This document shows, piece after piece, positions 24,084-37,141 of a DNA stretch of 64,000 nt (positions within the stretch are counted from its first letter, which is position 1; each line of letters begins with the position of its first letter). The notes under the pieces were generated by a model. The model was given only the letters and a program-made list of their open reading frames with translations. It made no database searches and was not told the origin of the DNA. The translations under genes were made by a program, and so were the position numbers. The stretch is from positions 29,502 through 93,501 of the forward strand of contig LLEY01000210.1 in assembly GCA_001414485.1 (NCBI GenBank), read 5' to 3'. The stretch comes from Calycina herbarum. Lineage: Eukaryota > Ascomycota > Leotiomycetes > Helotiales > Pezizellaceae.

Positions 24084-27000
24084 ATGATGAACGGCACTGC
24101 GAATGGTCAAGCCACGATCGGAGCGGAGGCGATACCAGCACAAGTCAACGGCGGTGGTACGAATTTGTTACCTCAAATCCACGAAGCCCTCAATCTAGTC
24201 CACGGACCCTACTCCTCGAGCGAATCCCGAAGACAAGCTGGTGTTTTCCTCGAAGAACTCAAGACAAACGAGGAAGCACCCTACCACGGCTTTACTCTTG
24301 CCTCCGATAAAACCCAACAACCCATCGTACGGCACTTTGCCCTTTCCCTCCTCGAGTACGCCATTCGGCACAAATGGAACGAGTATTCGGAGCAGCAGGC
24401 GACAGCCCTGAGACAATGGGTTCTCCAACTCTCGCAAAATGTGTCGCAAGACGATCCGCTATACCTACGAAATAAGACAGCACAATTATGGGTGGAGATT
24501 GCAAAGAGAAGTTGGGCGGCGGCATGGATGGATATGGATGAGCTTTTGGTACAGCTCTGGAACATTCCGGGGCCAGTTGTGCATAAAGAATTTGTTCTAT
24601 TCGTCCTGGAAACCCTATCGGATGAGGTCTTCAACGGCGAAGATACTGTGGTTATCCTGCGAGACGGAGCTTTGAGTAAAGCCTGCGTGGAAATCTTTAC
24701 TCCAGCAATTGTTCTAGCGGAAGCTTTTCCAAATCGGCAAAATGGGAATGTGAGATGTGGAGAAGAAGGCTGGTTGGTACGGCTGGGCGAATTGCTCAAT
24801 CAGTGTCTAGATGCCGACCTTTTGAGCAATCCACAATATCAAACCTGTGCTGCGAAGACTTTGGCAGTATACAAATCTGTCATGCCATGGGCTATTCCAC
24901 GAGCGATTTCCAGTGCCTCTTGTGTTCAGCATATGTGCAAAAGTCTGGCTGCACCAAGTGTTGCCGTTCAATTGGTATGTTACCCCTCCTTACCCCTCTA
25001 CCTCCTTAGCTCATCATTTTTAGGGATCTGTGGAGGCACTTCATGCTCTATATAGTCGAATGCAATTTACAGACGAAGAGTTTCTCGCATTGGTTTGCCC
25101 AATGTATGAGAGCCAAATGGTTGATTTGCTCCGCAAGCTATATGAATGGTCTGTTGTTGATCCACGTAATGTGGATGATGAAAAGTATTTATTTGCGAAG
25201 AAATTCTCTGAGGTTTGTATTCCCGCGTTGTGAAGGAAAATTGATTTGACTGATTTGTTAGATGGTATCAAATCTCGGCGGATTTATCGAACAGAAAATT
25301 TCAGCTATACCAGAGGCTTGCGACCTTCCTAATTTATTGAATCTTTTTCTTGCCATCACCCAAAGCCAAAGCTTTGTGGTTTCGATACCCGTTCTTGTTA
25401 CATGGACACGATTGCTACGTTCTGAGACTATCGGCAGCTCCCCAACCATGACCCCGCTAATTGCACCTCTTCTTGAACTTTGCAGCGCAAGATTAATTCG
25501 CTATGATAACATGCCTGAAGATACAGATGACCCTTCGCTTATTCTATTATTAGAAGATATCGATACAGTGCCAGAGAGACATGCCTTCTTAGGAAATTAC
25601 AGACGGTATAGCTCTGTTATCATTGAGTTGATCGTGCGCCAGAAGCAGTCGGAAGCAATTTATCACATCCTCAGCCAGATTGATCACTCACTGCAAACTC
25701 TCTATTCTGGACAGCCTGCGTTTTCTGGTTCGTATATCCCCAATAAGTGCGCGAAGAAATGTATACTAACCTCAAAATTAGCCGAGACCTACTCCAAGTC
25801 CTCCATGACAGTGTTGCGAGTAGATGCGCATTTCACTGTTGTCGAGGCGGCGCTGAAAGGATACATGAAGTGGCGTTCAACTCATGGTTCTAAGCTTCAA
25901 GCTGATGTGAGTCCCCTCTGTCCGGGTTTCACTGACGTTACTAATGGTTGTCAGGACCATGAACGAGTAAGCATCGAAAACAACCTGGAATCTTGGTGTG
26001 AGCGTCTGATAGAGCTCAATTTCGAAGTGAATATGATTCTGTCCCCTCAAAAAGGCGACAGTGCTAATAGAAAATCAGGACCCTCTCATTCGGAAACGAG
26101 TTCTTCAGCTTGCTGTAGCTTTCTCAACCAGTGCCTTGGACAAGAAAGTTGGCTTCATGCTCAAAGTCCTCGAGAACATACTCATGAGTCAGCCAATCGA
26201 GAAGCCGCAATTTATCGCGTACTCAGAAGCAGTCAAGGATCTCCAGATTGATGGGACATACGAGTTACAGAGATTGGCAACGAAAATGCCGGACCAACTC
26301 CTTGTAAGGCCCCATTTTACTTGTTTTTGAGCTTGGGAATTCTAATGATTTATAGGACGTGTACGACCGTTTAGAAGCAAAGGTTTCGGAAATCATCGCA
26401 TCTGGTAGACTTGAGTCCAAGCGACAGGTTTCATATCAAACCTTTCTCTTCACAATCATGTATTTTTACCCCCTTGCTTCTTTGGTGTATCAAGTACTAA
26501 CACAGTTCTAGTCACCGAGCAAAGAATATAGATCCTGAAGTTCGGCTGCAAAAGCTCAAGGCATTCATTGGTCCCGTTCAACAACTCTGGCAGAATCCCG
26601 AAATGGATGCTTCCATTGCCGATTTAGGAGGCTTCTGTGAGATGATGGGCTTGAACAAGGTTCGTCAATATCTCGTGAGTCGACGGATAAACGAGATCCA
26701 AGACTGGTCTCAATACAAGCTTGATCCAGAAGGTCAGGCTATCCAGGCGGAGCTCGAAGAGCGGTTAAAGGTAAGCTTGAATCCATTCCTTGAAGTTGTT
26801 GGTCTCATCTAACTGATTGGGTAGGCTCTTCCTCTTCGAACTACGAAAAGCTTCTTGGCGTGCTCGACCGAAAAGATTGAACGTGATACTCCAGCCTACA
26901 AAGTATCCCGCGCTCTATGGCGAGATTCTTTGCCAATTATCCTGCCCAATTTATTGAAGTTCATGAGGTCTGTATATTTTTACTTGTGAAAAATACTTTG

Positions 27001-28357
27001 GTCTAACTTGCCATTAGTCACGCGCATGCTTTTCACAACCCAGCAAATTGGGCTGAATTGCCAACAGAGATGCGACCGCTCGTTAGTCGTATCCTGACTG
27101 ATCGATTCTGGCAAGCTGGTATATCTGAAGGAACGAAGGAAGACTTCTATGCCCGTGTTTCGGGAACGAAGTCTACAATGGAAGGTTTTGCATCCTCAAT
27201 TCGGGGTTCCATTCGTACTGTTAGAGAGGCCTGCTACTCTATTCTTTGGTGCATGAGCCGACTGGATGTGGACTTTTATGGCTTCAGTGAGCTCCCTGGA
27301 CCATTGGCTCATGCTCTCTTTTCGGATGCTCACTGTCTTTCGTCACATCAATTGATCGCATTACTGAACGTGGTACGGTACATGGTTGATGATTGTCCGG
27401 TTGAAGTCAGAAGTCATTTCGTCCCACCTATTTTGGCAACTTGCTTTACACAAATGGATGGAAAGATCAGCTCCGAATGGGACAAGCAGACTCATAAAGA
27501 AGTCGCGCCTTCTGAAGAAGACAACTTGACTGAGGAAATGAAAGAAGCAAGCATCTTGCGTCAACTTACAAATAGTGCAGTCATGATGATTGGGGGATTC
27601 CTAGACCCAGCGCGAGCAAGTGAGTATCCCCATTCATGGCTTAAATCTCACCAGCTAACGGTTCACAGACCCTCCAACTGCTGCAGCCACAAACAAGGAT
27701 GCTTCTACATATGTTGCCGATGGCAATCCAGCATCTTCATATCCTTCAATGCGACAGTTCTGCCTGACGAATTCTACAATTCTCGAGCCACTTCTCACAT
27801 TCCTCGCTCACGCAATTCGCATGCGCGATAGTCGATGCTGTGGCGTCGTACTCCGCGTCTATCGATCCATCATCCCAGAATTCGCACAAGACTCACCTAT
27901 CAACTCCTCCATTCGGGATTTCATCAGTACCGACGTCCTCAAAGCATGCATCTCCTCTCTAAACGAAGCCTACTTCGTCGATCTCCACAAAGAGATCGCC
28001 CAACTAATAGCTTCGATCCTAATCTGCTACTCGCCTCTGTCCAATATACCCCGTCAAATCCTCCTCTCACTCCCAGGTATTGAAGAGAAGGCGGTGGATA
28101 AATGTATCGAATATGTTACACGGGCGGGAATCCAACAGAGACAGCAACGGGCTGTTGTACTGGATTTGCTGAGAGATTTGAAGGGGGTTAGCATTAGTGA
28201 GCAAGGACGCATTAGTAAGGGTGCCACGACTAGTAGGAGAGAGAGAAGTAAGATGCAGCAGGAGTTTTTGAAGGAACAGCCGAAGACTGAGGCGCCTAGT
28301 GGTCGTAGAGCGTCTCCTAGTTTGGAGGGTGTGGCGGGGATGTTTGAGGAGTCTTGA
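24084..28357 (+). CDS. MSN5: Karyopherin-beta exportin Msn5 / exportin-5
   Basis: Eleven exons: 24084-24974, 25024-25212, 25262-25727, 25782-25906, 25955-26026, 26079-26303, 26356-26459, 26512-26770, 26825-26967, 27018-27619 and 27669-28357. Together they give 1254 residues, normal for the family. The N-terminal HEAT repeats with 'FLEELKTNEEAPYHGFTLA' and 'LRNKTAQLWVEIAKRSW' are the importin-beta N-terminal/Xpo1-like region of exportin-5. Msn5 exports phosphorylated transcription factors and other cargo from the nucleus with Ran-GTP and can also import RPA. All ten introns are 48-56 nt, with clear donors and acceptors. The C-terminus is basic, then 'LEGVAGMFEES'. A second ATG directly follows the first. 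Confidence 0.93.
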
Positions 28358-31300
28358 TTGAAAAGTCGATGCAGGACTGGCTGGTGTGGTGGTGTGCGCG
28401 GACCGCGATGTGTGGTATGCATATTTTGCCCCCGTGATGTGAGAGCTTCGACACCCCTTTTTGCCATGCGTGTGGATGTCGGAGAGGGCAAGGGAAAGGG
28501 AAACGCGGGCAAGTCCGTAAGCCTAGGGATGTAGGGTGATATTATGTAGAAAAAAGGATGCGAAGTCATATCATTTTGGGAAGGGGTTTATTTTCGGATT
28601 GCCGGGAGGAGATATTATGTCACTATCAGATGGCCATGAGAAGATGATCGGGGGAGGTCGATGAGGTTTCCTTAGCGGCTTTGCGTCTTGCCTCTGTGTG
28701 CTTTGCTGGCGCTTTTGCTATTTCCTTTGATGGATGCGTGGTGGGGATGGAGGGGAGTGGGCGTCGTAAGATAGGTATTTTCAGAGAGTGTAAACACCAA
28801 AAAAATATGGGGATGAATGAATGAATGAGAATTAGATGAGCATATTTTTCTTCTTCTTTTGCTCTTTCTCTATGAATTGTTGTTGTCATTAGATTCTCTC
28901 TGTTTTGACATTTTTGCGCATGTTCTGTTGTTGGAAAAGAGGTCTTTTGGGTAAGTTCCCAGTCCTCTGGATAAATAAATGGAATGAAGAATGGTTTCTC
29001 CGGACCCGTTGAAGAATTTATATCAGATGTGATGGTTCCATTTCCTGTGCGGCGTGTGCCATTGTCAATGCGTTCGTGCTTGCGTGTGGATGTGGAGATT
29101 TAGGGGTCCTGATGGGAATCCCAGGGTCCTCTCGCTTTGATTTGTTCGTTGTGAGAGGTCGTTTTTTTTTTGTTGAGATTCTCGATGGGAAGGAGGGGGG
29201 AGGGGTCCTTGTTCATCGGGAGCTTGAGCTTGGAGCTTGGGACTTGGTGGGTTGTTGTGGGTATGGGGATGATGGGTCTAGTGCTGGTTGTTTTTGAATG
29301 CGGTGTGACTTTTTTCATAATCTAATTGTACTTTTATGAGCTTGGGTATGAATTTTGGGTTTACTGAAGTACTGTGTTGTTTTGTGCGAGTTACTGATTA
29401 TATGCATATATCAAGTCTCATGAAGTCGATTCCTGCTTTAAATTTATATACCGGTGTTTGGGGGAAGGGAATCATAAGACGAGAGAGGAAGCGATGCTTG
29501 TGTTTAATGTCTTTTTCTTCTTGTTGTTGTCTTTGGTAGTATAGTCTCTATGATGCTCTTGCTTTTAGAAATTAGATTTAAATTTCAAGACCTTCAGGCT
29601 TAGGTTACTAAGGGAATCGAGTCTAAGTACAACTCATGATATGTAAAATATAAAAGAATCAAATAGTCAATTTCTTGTACTTCCAAACATTTTCACAAAA
29701 TACATGAGGTTGTCATGAAATCTTCGGAGAAATAGAGGGAGGGGGTATATTCGCGGAAAGCATGGGCTTCTTTCAAGACATGAAAGCATTGATCCCAGTT
29801 CTCAATTGGGTTCATTGAAGGAATGATTATTTGTTTTAGTTGATGTTGAAACGTATATTTAGCTCTAGTTTCTAGTTCTAGGTTTCATTTTGTCTCTCAA
29901 AGTTGAGACGGCATATTTTTGTTACTGGTGTGAGGAAGATTAGAGGAGAAGGCGATCATGACAGCGGCCCACATATGCTCCGGATCTACCGCCTCGTGCC
30001 GAATTAATTGGTTTGATATTGATATATTTTTTCCAGACCTCTTGCCGCGTGTTCTTGTTCAACAATTGATGTCAATATTTCCCGCTCGAAAGCGTGGCCG
30101 TCTCAATCCAGGCAGATGTCGTACAAGACGAATACGAATATGCAGATTCCCATCTACCAGGTTTCTAAGAGGGTGTAGTCCCCCAATTGAAGTGCTTTTG
30201 ATTGGCCCTGCGATGTAACCTTCGAATGTTGAGTGGTGGCACAGTTAACGTTACCTGAGTGGGTGGAAGAGGTGTGATCATGGAATGAGGTTGGTGATTG
30301 GAGATCTTCTTCTGGGTGGCTACGAGTAGATTGCGATATCTACTGGTTGCAGTTGGGTGGGGGTTGACCGAGGCTGTTTTGTCGCGTGGATGGGGGGATT
30401 ATTGAGGGTGTGGTGAGATGATGCATTGGAGAGAATGAGGCTTTTGTGTTTCTTTTCCTGTTGGAATGAGTGGTGGAAAGGCTTCTGAGATGCTTCGATT
30501 TCTTTGGAAAAAGCAAAGAGACCTCGGGAGGATCTGGAGGGTGGAAGGTCTGAGGGCGGGGAAGTTGGTCCCCTGGAAATTTTCATGTTGAGTAACCCCA
30601 AAGTGTAGAAACATGGCTGTGTATGCTCCGTTTCTGTAAGATGGTTGATGTTGATGAACGTCATGTTTCAAGTCGCGTTGAGCGAGACAAAGTTGTCTTA
30701 TGTCTTACGGCTAAACTAGGGAAACCGTTAGGGCTAAAAATGAAGTCAAACGGGGCCGATGCCGAGACCAGGACAGGACAGCCTTAACCCTACTGATACA
30801 CTCTACCGGTAGAGGTTCTTACTTCTCAAGGCATCTCTGCAGACATCTTCTCTTATATTCTCACCAACTCCCTCACCTCCAAAACCCATCACCAGAAACA
30901 ACTTTCCCTCCTGCGTCTGCACCTCGTCCTTCACGGCCAAAGTGGCCAGCCCTCATCTCGCCGTCGAATCAGGGGGTTCTATCTTCGCTTTGGCCCCTCC
31001 ATCTCCGTTCCCCTTTCCCGGGATTTTCCTTGCTGGGTCCTCAATCATTGATCGGGGGTGGTGGCCTGCCACGCAGCGGCATCTGCTGCACTAGGGACGT
31101 CTCGCTTCTTAGTTGGGTGGGCCCCTGATGAAAATGGTGAAGGCTGGTCAAACAAGTGTGTGCCGGACCCATGAAGGAACATCATGCGTATGTATGGAAA
31201 GCGGTTCTCCAAACCGATACAATATTGCGAGCATAGACAGAGGACTTGCCGAGAGGCATTCTTTTCTATAATTCTTTCTCTCAAGAGCAGTCAAGGGATT

Positions 31301-32120
31301 CTCTGAACTCGGTTAGAAGCTTTACTATACTTAGCAGAACCACCAACTTTCCAAACTCAAACTGGAACATAGTAGATACACTCGGACGAGCTGGAGCTTA
31401 AGCCCAGTCCGGCACCAGGAACATCCTTTTTTAGCTCTTCTGCCTCGAATCTTCAACATGTCTCCAACTCCACTCATTCCCATTCCCAACCCACTTTTTT
31501 CCCTTTTCCCCTCTCGCCTCAGCGTCTTTCTAGTCTCCGGCAGATCAGCCGGCTGCACGTCCGACCCTTTCCCTGCTCCAGCCAAGGCGCAATCTACCAA
31601 TCTACCCCCCTTCTCCATCCACTGTTTTGGTGCCCGCGCGCCCCAGATTTCCGAATGGTTCTTTAGACTCTTCTCTCCGTAACTGGATCTTCCAAACATC
31701 AGTCCCTATTTTCTACCGGTTCAATTTCTTAATACTACCCATCCTGCCACTCATCGTGTCTCCTCCCATCAGATAAAGCAAACTTTGGGATTCTTGTGGT
31801 GGCGGTTTCCTCTCTCGTCAACTCATCGCATCGTCATTTTCCTTCAAGTTCTTTCTATTTCAGTCGTACAGATTCTTGCGCTTCGACAGCTGCCATCGTT
31901 TCATCTGTTGGCCACAAACATCAGTCTGAGTGACGGATTCATAGCGGTCAAAGACATCTTCTTCCATTCTAGCCCTACCTCGGTCTTTCCAATCCAAACA
32001 CCCGCCATTCAGAACACGTCAACTGCCCCGCGATAGCTCTCTTACCCTTGGGAAGGCGAGTAAAATATTACATTTTGAAGACAACTATTATCGTCTTGCA
32101 CTCCGTGCTTATATATCAGA
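28358..32120. other. 3.8-kb non-coding stretch before the transcription factor gene
   Basis: This is the longest gap of the window. It has T-rich and GT-rich low-complexity patches (about 28840-28900, 29160-29300), a GA/CT asymmetry and several open frames up to 122 codons (31331-31699 minus, 31458-31682 plus) that overlap on both strands and lack any family feature. The last 800 bases are C/T-rich and could be a long promoter and 5' leader for the regulator at 32121. I see no terminal repeats or RNA gene. Confidence 0.4.
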
Positions 32121-34215
32121 ATGGTTTATTGCGGGAAACCCTCACGGGGATGCCAGATGTGCCGGACGAGAAGGATCAAGGTATACATTTGCGCTTCCAC
32201 GTCGTCGAATATTGCTCACTAGATTTCTCTAGTGCGATGAGACAAAGCCTACGTGTAACCAATGCGCCAAATCAAGACGCCAATGTCCTGGGTACAAGGA
32301 CGATTTCGACCTGGTGTTCCGAAACGAGACTCAAGCGACAGAGAGAAGGGCAAGGAAAGCTGTCAATGGGAAGAAGGGGAATAACCAAATCACCATTACG
32401 AATCAACAAACGGTTTTCAGTTCCGGAGATGGAAGTTCTAGTTTAATCTCACCAGATTCCGACAAGGAGACGGGTATGTTGAGGTTAGCGCCCATGGCAC
32501 TTTCAGTGCCTATAGAACAACAAGCGCCATGTTACTTTCTTCAGAATTTTGTACTGGCATCGACGAATGCGACGGACACACCAAGAGGATATTTTGATTT
32601 CCTCGGGCCGTTGATGAAGAACGAAGGACCTGAAGACCACTTGACAATGGCTTTCACAGCCACATCACTGGCATCATTAGCGAATAGACCAAACACCAGG
32701 GCGAGGACCGATATGAAACAAATGGCGGTGGCATCTTATGCAAAAGCGTTGAAAGCAACGAATTTGGCTTTGCAAAGTCCAACATTACAGAAAACGGATC
32801 AGACTTTAGCTGCTATTCTCATGCTTGGATTTTATGAGGTTTGTAAATTCAAGTATCTTAGCCTGGCTTTGACTGACCTTTCTAGACTATTTCTACCAAC
32901 AACACTAATCCTGCTGCATGGTACTCACATGTAAACGGAGCAATACAAATTGTCAGGATGAGAGGCAAGAAGCAGCTACGAACGAAAGTTGGACAATCCC
33001 TCTTTCAAGTAGTCCGGACGCAAATGGTAACAAGATTCTCCACAACTCACAACATAAAGTGTGTTCTACTAACTCTAACCAGGTAATCAACTGCATGACT
33101 TCCTCCAAAGTCCCCTCCATGGGAGCAGACTGGTGGACCCCAGACATAGGCGAAGACTACGGAGTAGCAATCACCAGAATGAAAATCCACATCGCCGAAC
33201 TCCGCGCAGAAATGAACGACACCCTCAGCACCTGTCCCCGAACCCCCGAATACTTCCAAATGGTCCTTGACATCATGCGTCGCGCCCATGCCATGGAGCA
33301 GGAATACCACGCCTGGGAAACCAGTCTCCCCGAATGGTGGCGGCCGAAAACCGTCGCGTGGGTGGACAACCATGCCGCGACGGATTTCAGTAAATCAGAG
33401 GTTTGTCCGGGCAAGGTGGAGACTTATCATAATATTTGGGTGGGCACGATATGGAATCATGCGCGGGTTGCGAGGATTGGGGCGAGTGGGATTATTGTGA
33501 GGTGTGCGGCTTGGATATGTTCGCCGGTTGATTATAGGACTACGCCCGAGTACGCGCATGCTACGAGGTTGTGTGTGGATCTTGTCACGGATATTATTTC
33601 TAGTGTTCCTTATCATCTGGGATGGGATATTGGGAAGGGAGGGAGTTTATCAAGTGCGGATCCCCTTGGGTTTGAGGCTGGGCTGGAGGCTTTTAGTAAT
33701 CCTAAGGGGTATGGGGGTTTTTTTGTTCTGTGGCCGCTTTTTGTGTGTTCGACGGCGGATTATATTACGGATAGTCAGAGGGCTTGGGTTAAGGGGAGGA
33801 TGATGCATATTAGTGAGACTATGGGGTTGAATCATGCTAAGGTTTTGGCTGGTGTAAGTTTTCTCTCTCCCCCCTTCCTTATAATCAAGCAAAATACTGA
33901 CATAACAAATAGTTTCAAGTCCGCGTCCCCTCCATGCTCATCCGAAGAGATAACATCGGACGTACACCACAGTCTCAAATAATAGCTGCTCATATATACA
34001 CACCCCCTTCGCCTAACGCACCAAAGTCCGGGCAAAACTCGGGTGGTGGAATGGCCACGGGTGGGGTCAATGGAGGTTATACGATGAGTCCTTTGCAGCA
34101 GAGGGAATTGATGCAGAAGGAGAATTTCGAGAGGGAAAGATCAAGTTTGCTGAGCAAGGCTGGAGATAATCAACCGGAGGTTGAGAAGTTGATGGCTAAG
34201 TATTTAGCTGTCTAG
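32121..34215 (+). CDS. Zn2Cys6 fungal transcription factor
   Basis: Five exons: 32121-32180, 32233-32838, 32886-33026, 33083-33853, 33913-34215, giving 626 residues. The binuclear zinc cluster is split by intron 1: 'GCQMCRTRRIK' in exon 1 and 'CDETKPTCNQCAKSRRQCPGY' in exon 2, so all six cysteines are present near the N-terminus. The middle is a fungal-specific transcription factor region of the DUF3468/Fungal_trans_2 type with 'YFLQNFVLAS' and 'YAKALKATNLALQSP'. Intron 3 has the branch point TACTAAC. The C-terminal exon is Gly/Ser-rich and then helical. No metabolic cluster is adjacent, so the target genes cannot be guessed. The protein start is chosen because it places the zinc finger at residues 10-40. 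Confidence 0.9.
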
Positions 34216-35478
34216 GAGGGTTTGGAAAAGGGGCATGAAAAGGGGGGATGGAGTTAATTCACTCGAGGCGAATGGAATGGAAACGGGGAGGGAGGCATTT
34301 TGAGATGAGATGGGATTGTATAACGGTCAAAGGCGGATTTATGTTGGGATTTTTTAAAAAAGGCGCATTGGGAGGGGAAGCTTATTGTCTTGTAAAAATT
34401 TGTTGGTTATCATCATTGGATTGGTGTATGGGTTCACTGGAGGGACTTTCATTTTTGCTTTTAGCTTTACCTGATGATATAGAGGTTGATCTATGGAATG
34501 GATCATGTGTGTTTTTAGCCTTCTGTGGTGGTGTGTGTTTTATTGTATCATTATATGAATGGGAGATGGAAGTTCTGAAAATGTACTTGAGCGTTGAATA
34601 TCAGATCATAGTCAGGAGATTGTCATGTGGATGTTGTTTCATTGTCTGAGTTACACGACTGAGGTACCTTGGAACAGGTGATGAATTGTTTGGCTGTGAG
34701 ACTCTTCTAGAAAATCGATCCGTACACCCGAGCCATCTTTCCATTGGGAACCTCGAGGTTTTCTTATATAAACAAACCTCGAAAGATTTAATCGGTTGCT
34801 ATTCTTTGAAATTCAGAAATGTTTTGTTGGAGTTTTAGTTCAGAGAGTTGAATTGAGTGAAGAGCGCAGAAGTTGGCTTTGAAACACGGCCCCCAACTCT
34901 CGAAAATAATCCCTGTTTTTGCGGAGTCCAGGCGCATGGCAAATCTGATGGAATTTCGATTACGTCGTTGGCCAAAGTTCCTTTTACTATGAACACAACC
35001 TGAAATACTTGCTGCGTCTACAGCTGCACTGTACCACTACACTGCCTCTCATTGTTCTGTTCTCTGGACCCTGGATAAAAGGAGTTTCTGCCCCGAACCA
35101 ATAGGGTAATACGCCTGGGTGGTGGTGGAAAGAAAGACAATCAATCCATTTGCTAACACGTCAACAAGGAACTTGGTTTGCGACACCAGAACCATTTTTT
35201 CGCAAACTCACGACTCTAACATTTTTGTCGCTGCATCTTGCCTCGTCCCAAGGTCGATGTAATTGCTAGCAAAGAGCTTTACCTTCACCTTTTTACTCTC
35301 CCCGACTTTTCTGCGATCGACCCCTCCTTCCAAACCAGCAGCTCCGTCATTGCTGCACGTAGAGCTCGACACCCCACTACAACGCAACACTCCCTCAACA
35401 CCCTATCCAAGCTCAATCCAAGCTTCTCGCAGATTCTCCCTTCTCCCGAAAAACAAAACTCAACAACACAAATTCACG
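34216..35478. other. Gap between the transcription factor and TPS1
   Basis: The first part is the 3' flank of the regulator; a 133-codon open frame at 34248-34649 is rich in Trp/Cys/Leu and looks like chance. A TATA-like TTATATAAA is at 34764-34772. The last 250 bases before TPS1 are C/A-rich and include CCCCT at 35321, the stress-response-element core, within the likely 5' leader. An open frame in phase with TPS1 runs back to 35263 but has no upstream ATG. Confidence 0.45.
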
Positions 35479-37141
35479 ATGCCAGCAGTATTAGAAAATA
35501 GCAAGCCAGGTCGGTTGCTCCTAGTATCCAACCGTCTGCCAATCACAATCAAACGCTCGGAAGATGGCACATATGCCTTCTCCATGTCCTCTGGTGGTCT
35601 AGTCACTGGTCTGAGTGGATTGTCCAAGACGACGACTTTTCAATGGTATGGATGGCCTGGTTTGGAGGTCCCGGAGGCAGAGGCCGGTCCTATGGTTAAG
35701 AGGTTGAAGGATGAATATGGTTCTGTGCCGGTGTTTATTGAGGATGATTTGGCGGATAGACATTATAATGGATTCTCAAGTTCGTCTCTTTCCTATTCTA
35801 CTCCAACCAAAGTCGCAAATACTGACTAGACTTGCTATCACAGACTCTATCCTTTGGCCCCTCTTCCACTACCACCCCGGAGAAATCACATTCGACGAAT
35901 CGGCATGGGAAGCATACAAGGAAGTTAACCGTCTCTTCGCACGAACAATGGCAAAGGATGTACAAGATGGAGATCTCATCTGGGTCCACGATTACCACTT
36001 GATGCTCCTCCCACAAATGCTACGAGAGGAAATCGGTGATAGTAAGAAGAATGTCAAGATTGGATTCTTCTTACATACACCCTTTCCCAGTAGTGAGATT
36101 TACAGGATCTTACCGGTCAGAGAGAGTTTGTTGTTGGGGGTTTTGCATTGTGATTTGATTGGGTTCCATACTTATGATTATGCGAGGCATTTCTTGAGTA
36201 GTTGTTCGAGGATATTGTGAGTTTTCTGCAAAGAGTACATGGGATTTCAGGACTAATCTTGATATAGGGGAAACTCGACAACCCCTAATGGTGTTGAATT
36301 TGCTGGTAAATTCGTCACAGTCGCCGCCTTCCCAATCGGCATCGACCCCGAAAAATTCATCGAGGGCCTAGAAAAGAAATCCGTCCAAGACCGAATCGCA
36401 GTCCTAGAGCGAAAATTCCAAGGCGTAAAACTAATCGTCGGAGTCGATCGTCTAGATTACATCAAAGGAGTCCCTCAAAAACTACACGCTCTCGAAGTTT
36501 TCCTCACCGAGAACCCTAAATGGGTTGGTAAAGTGGTTTTGGTGCAAGTCGCAGTCCCCTCTCGACAAGATGTTGAAGAATATCAAAACCTTCGCGCGGT
36601 GGTTAATGAATTGGTTGGTCGAATCAATGGTAAATTTGGTACCATTGAATTCATGCCCATCCACTTTTTGCATCAATCCGTCGACTTCGAAGAACTCACC
36701 GCCCTATACGCCGTCTCAGACGCATGCCTCGTCTCCTCCACCCGCGACGGAATGAATCTCGTCTCATACGAATACATAGCCACCCAACGCGCCCGTCACG
36801 GCGTCATGATCCTTTCCGAGTTCACAGGCGCGGCTCAATCTCTCAACGGAGCTTTGATTGTTAATCCATGGAACACGGAGGAGTTGGCTGGTGCGATTCA
36901 TGATGCTGTTACTATGAGTCCGGAGCAGAGAGAAATCAACTTCAAGAAGTTGGAGAAATATGTTTTCAAGTATACGAGTGCGTGGTGGGGGGAGAGTTTT
37001 GTTAGTGAGCTTGTGAGGATCAGTGAGCACGCTGAGAAGAAGCAGAAGAGGGTTGGTGGGGCGGTGGCGGGGAAGGTGACGGAGTTGATTGATGGGGTTA
37101 CGGGGTTGGTTGTGGGAGGTGGGAAGTCGGGGAAGGAATGA
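35479..37141 (+). CDS. TPS1: Alpha,alpha-trehalose-phosphate synthase (UDP-forming)
   Basis: Three exons: 35479-35779, 35844-36216, 36268-37141, giving 515 residues. Family 20 glycosyltransferase motifs are plain: 'LLLVSNRLPITIKR' at the start, 'SSGGLVTGLSGL', 'YGWPGLEVPE', 'SILWPLFHYHPGE', 'DGDLIWVHDYHLMLLPQMLRE', 'FLHTPFPSSEIYRILPVRE', 'LLGVLHCDLIGFHTYDYARHF', and 'VDRLDYIKGVPQKLHALE'. It makes trehalose-6-phosphate from UDP-glucose and glucose-6-phosphate in the cytosol, a stress protectant and a regulator of glycolysis. The C-terminus is longer than the yeast protein by a Lys/Gly/Val-rich tail. It lacks the phosphatase domain, so it is Tps1 and not Tps2. Confidence 0.97.

Noticed and set aside
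31331..31699. 122-codon minus-strand frame as a gene upstream of the Zn2Cys6 regulator
   Set aside because: It overlaps a plus-strand frame of similar quality, has no signal or domain, and lies in a skewed low-complexity region.
34248..34649. 133-codon frame directly after the transcription factor
   Set aside because: Trp/Cys/Gly-rich reading of AT/G-rich 3' flank with no family feature.
32121..37141. Zn2Cys6 regulator plus TPS1 as a co-regulated cluster
   Set aside because: They are 1.3 kb apart with separate promoters, and TPS1 is a general housekeeping/stress gene; nothing in the sequence links them.
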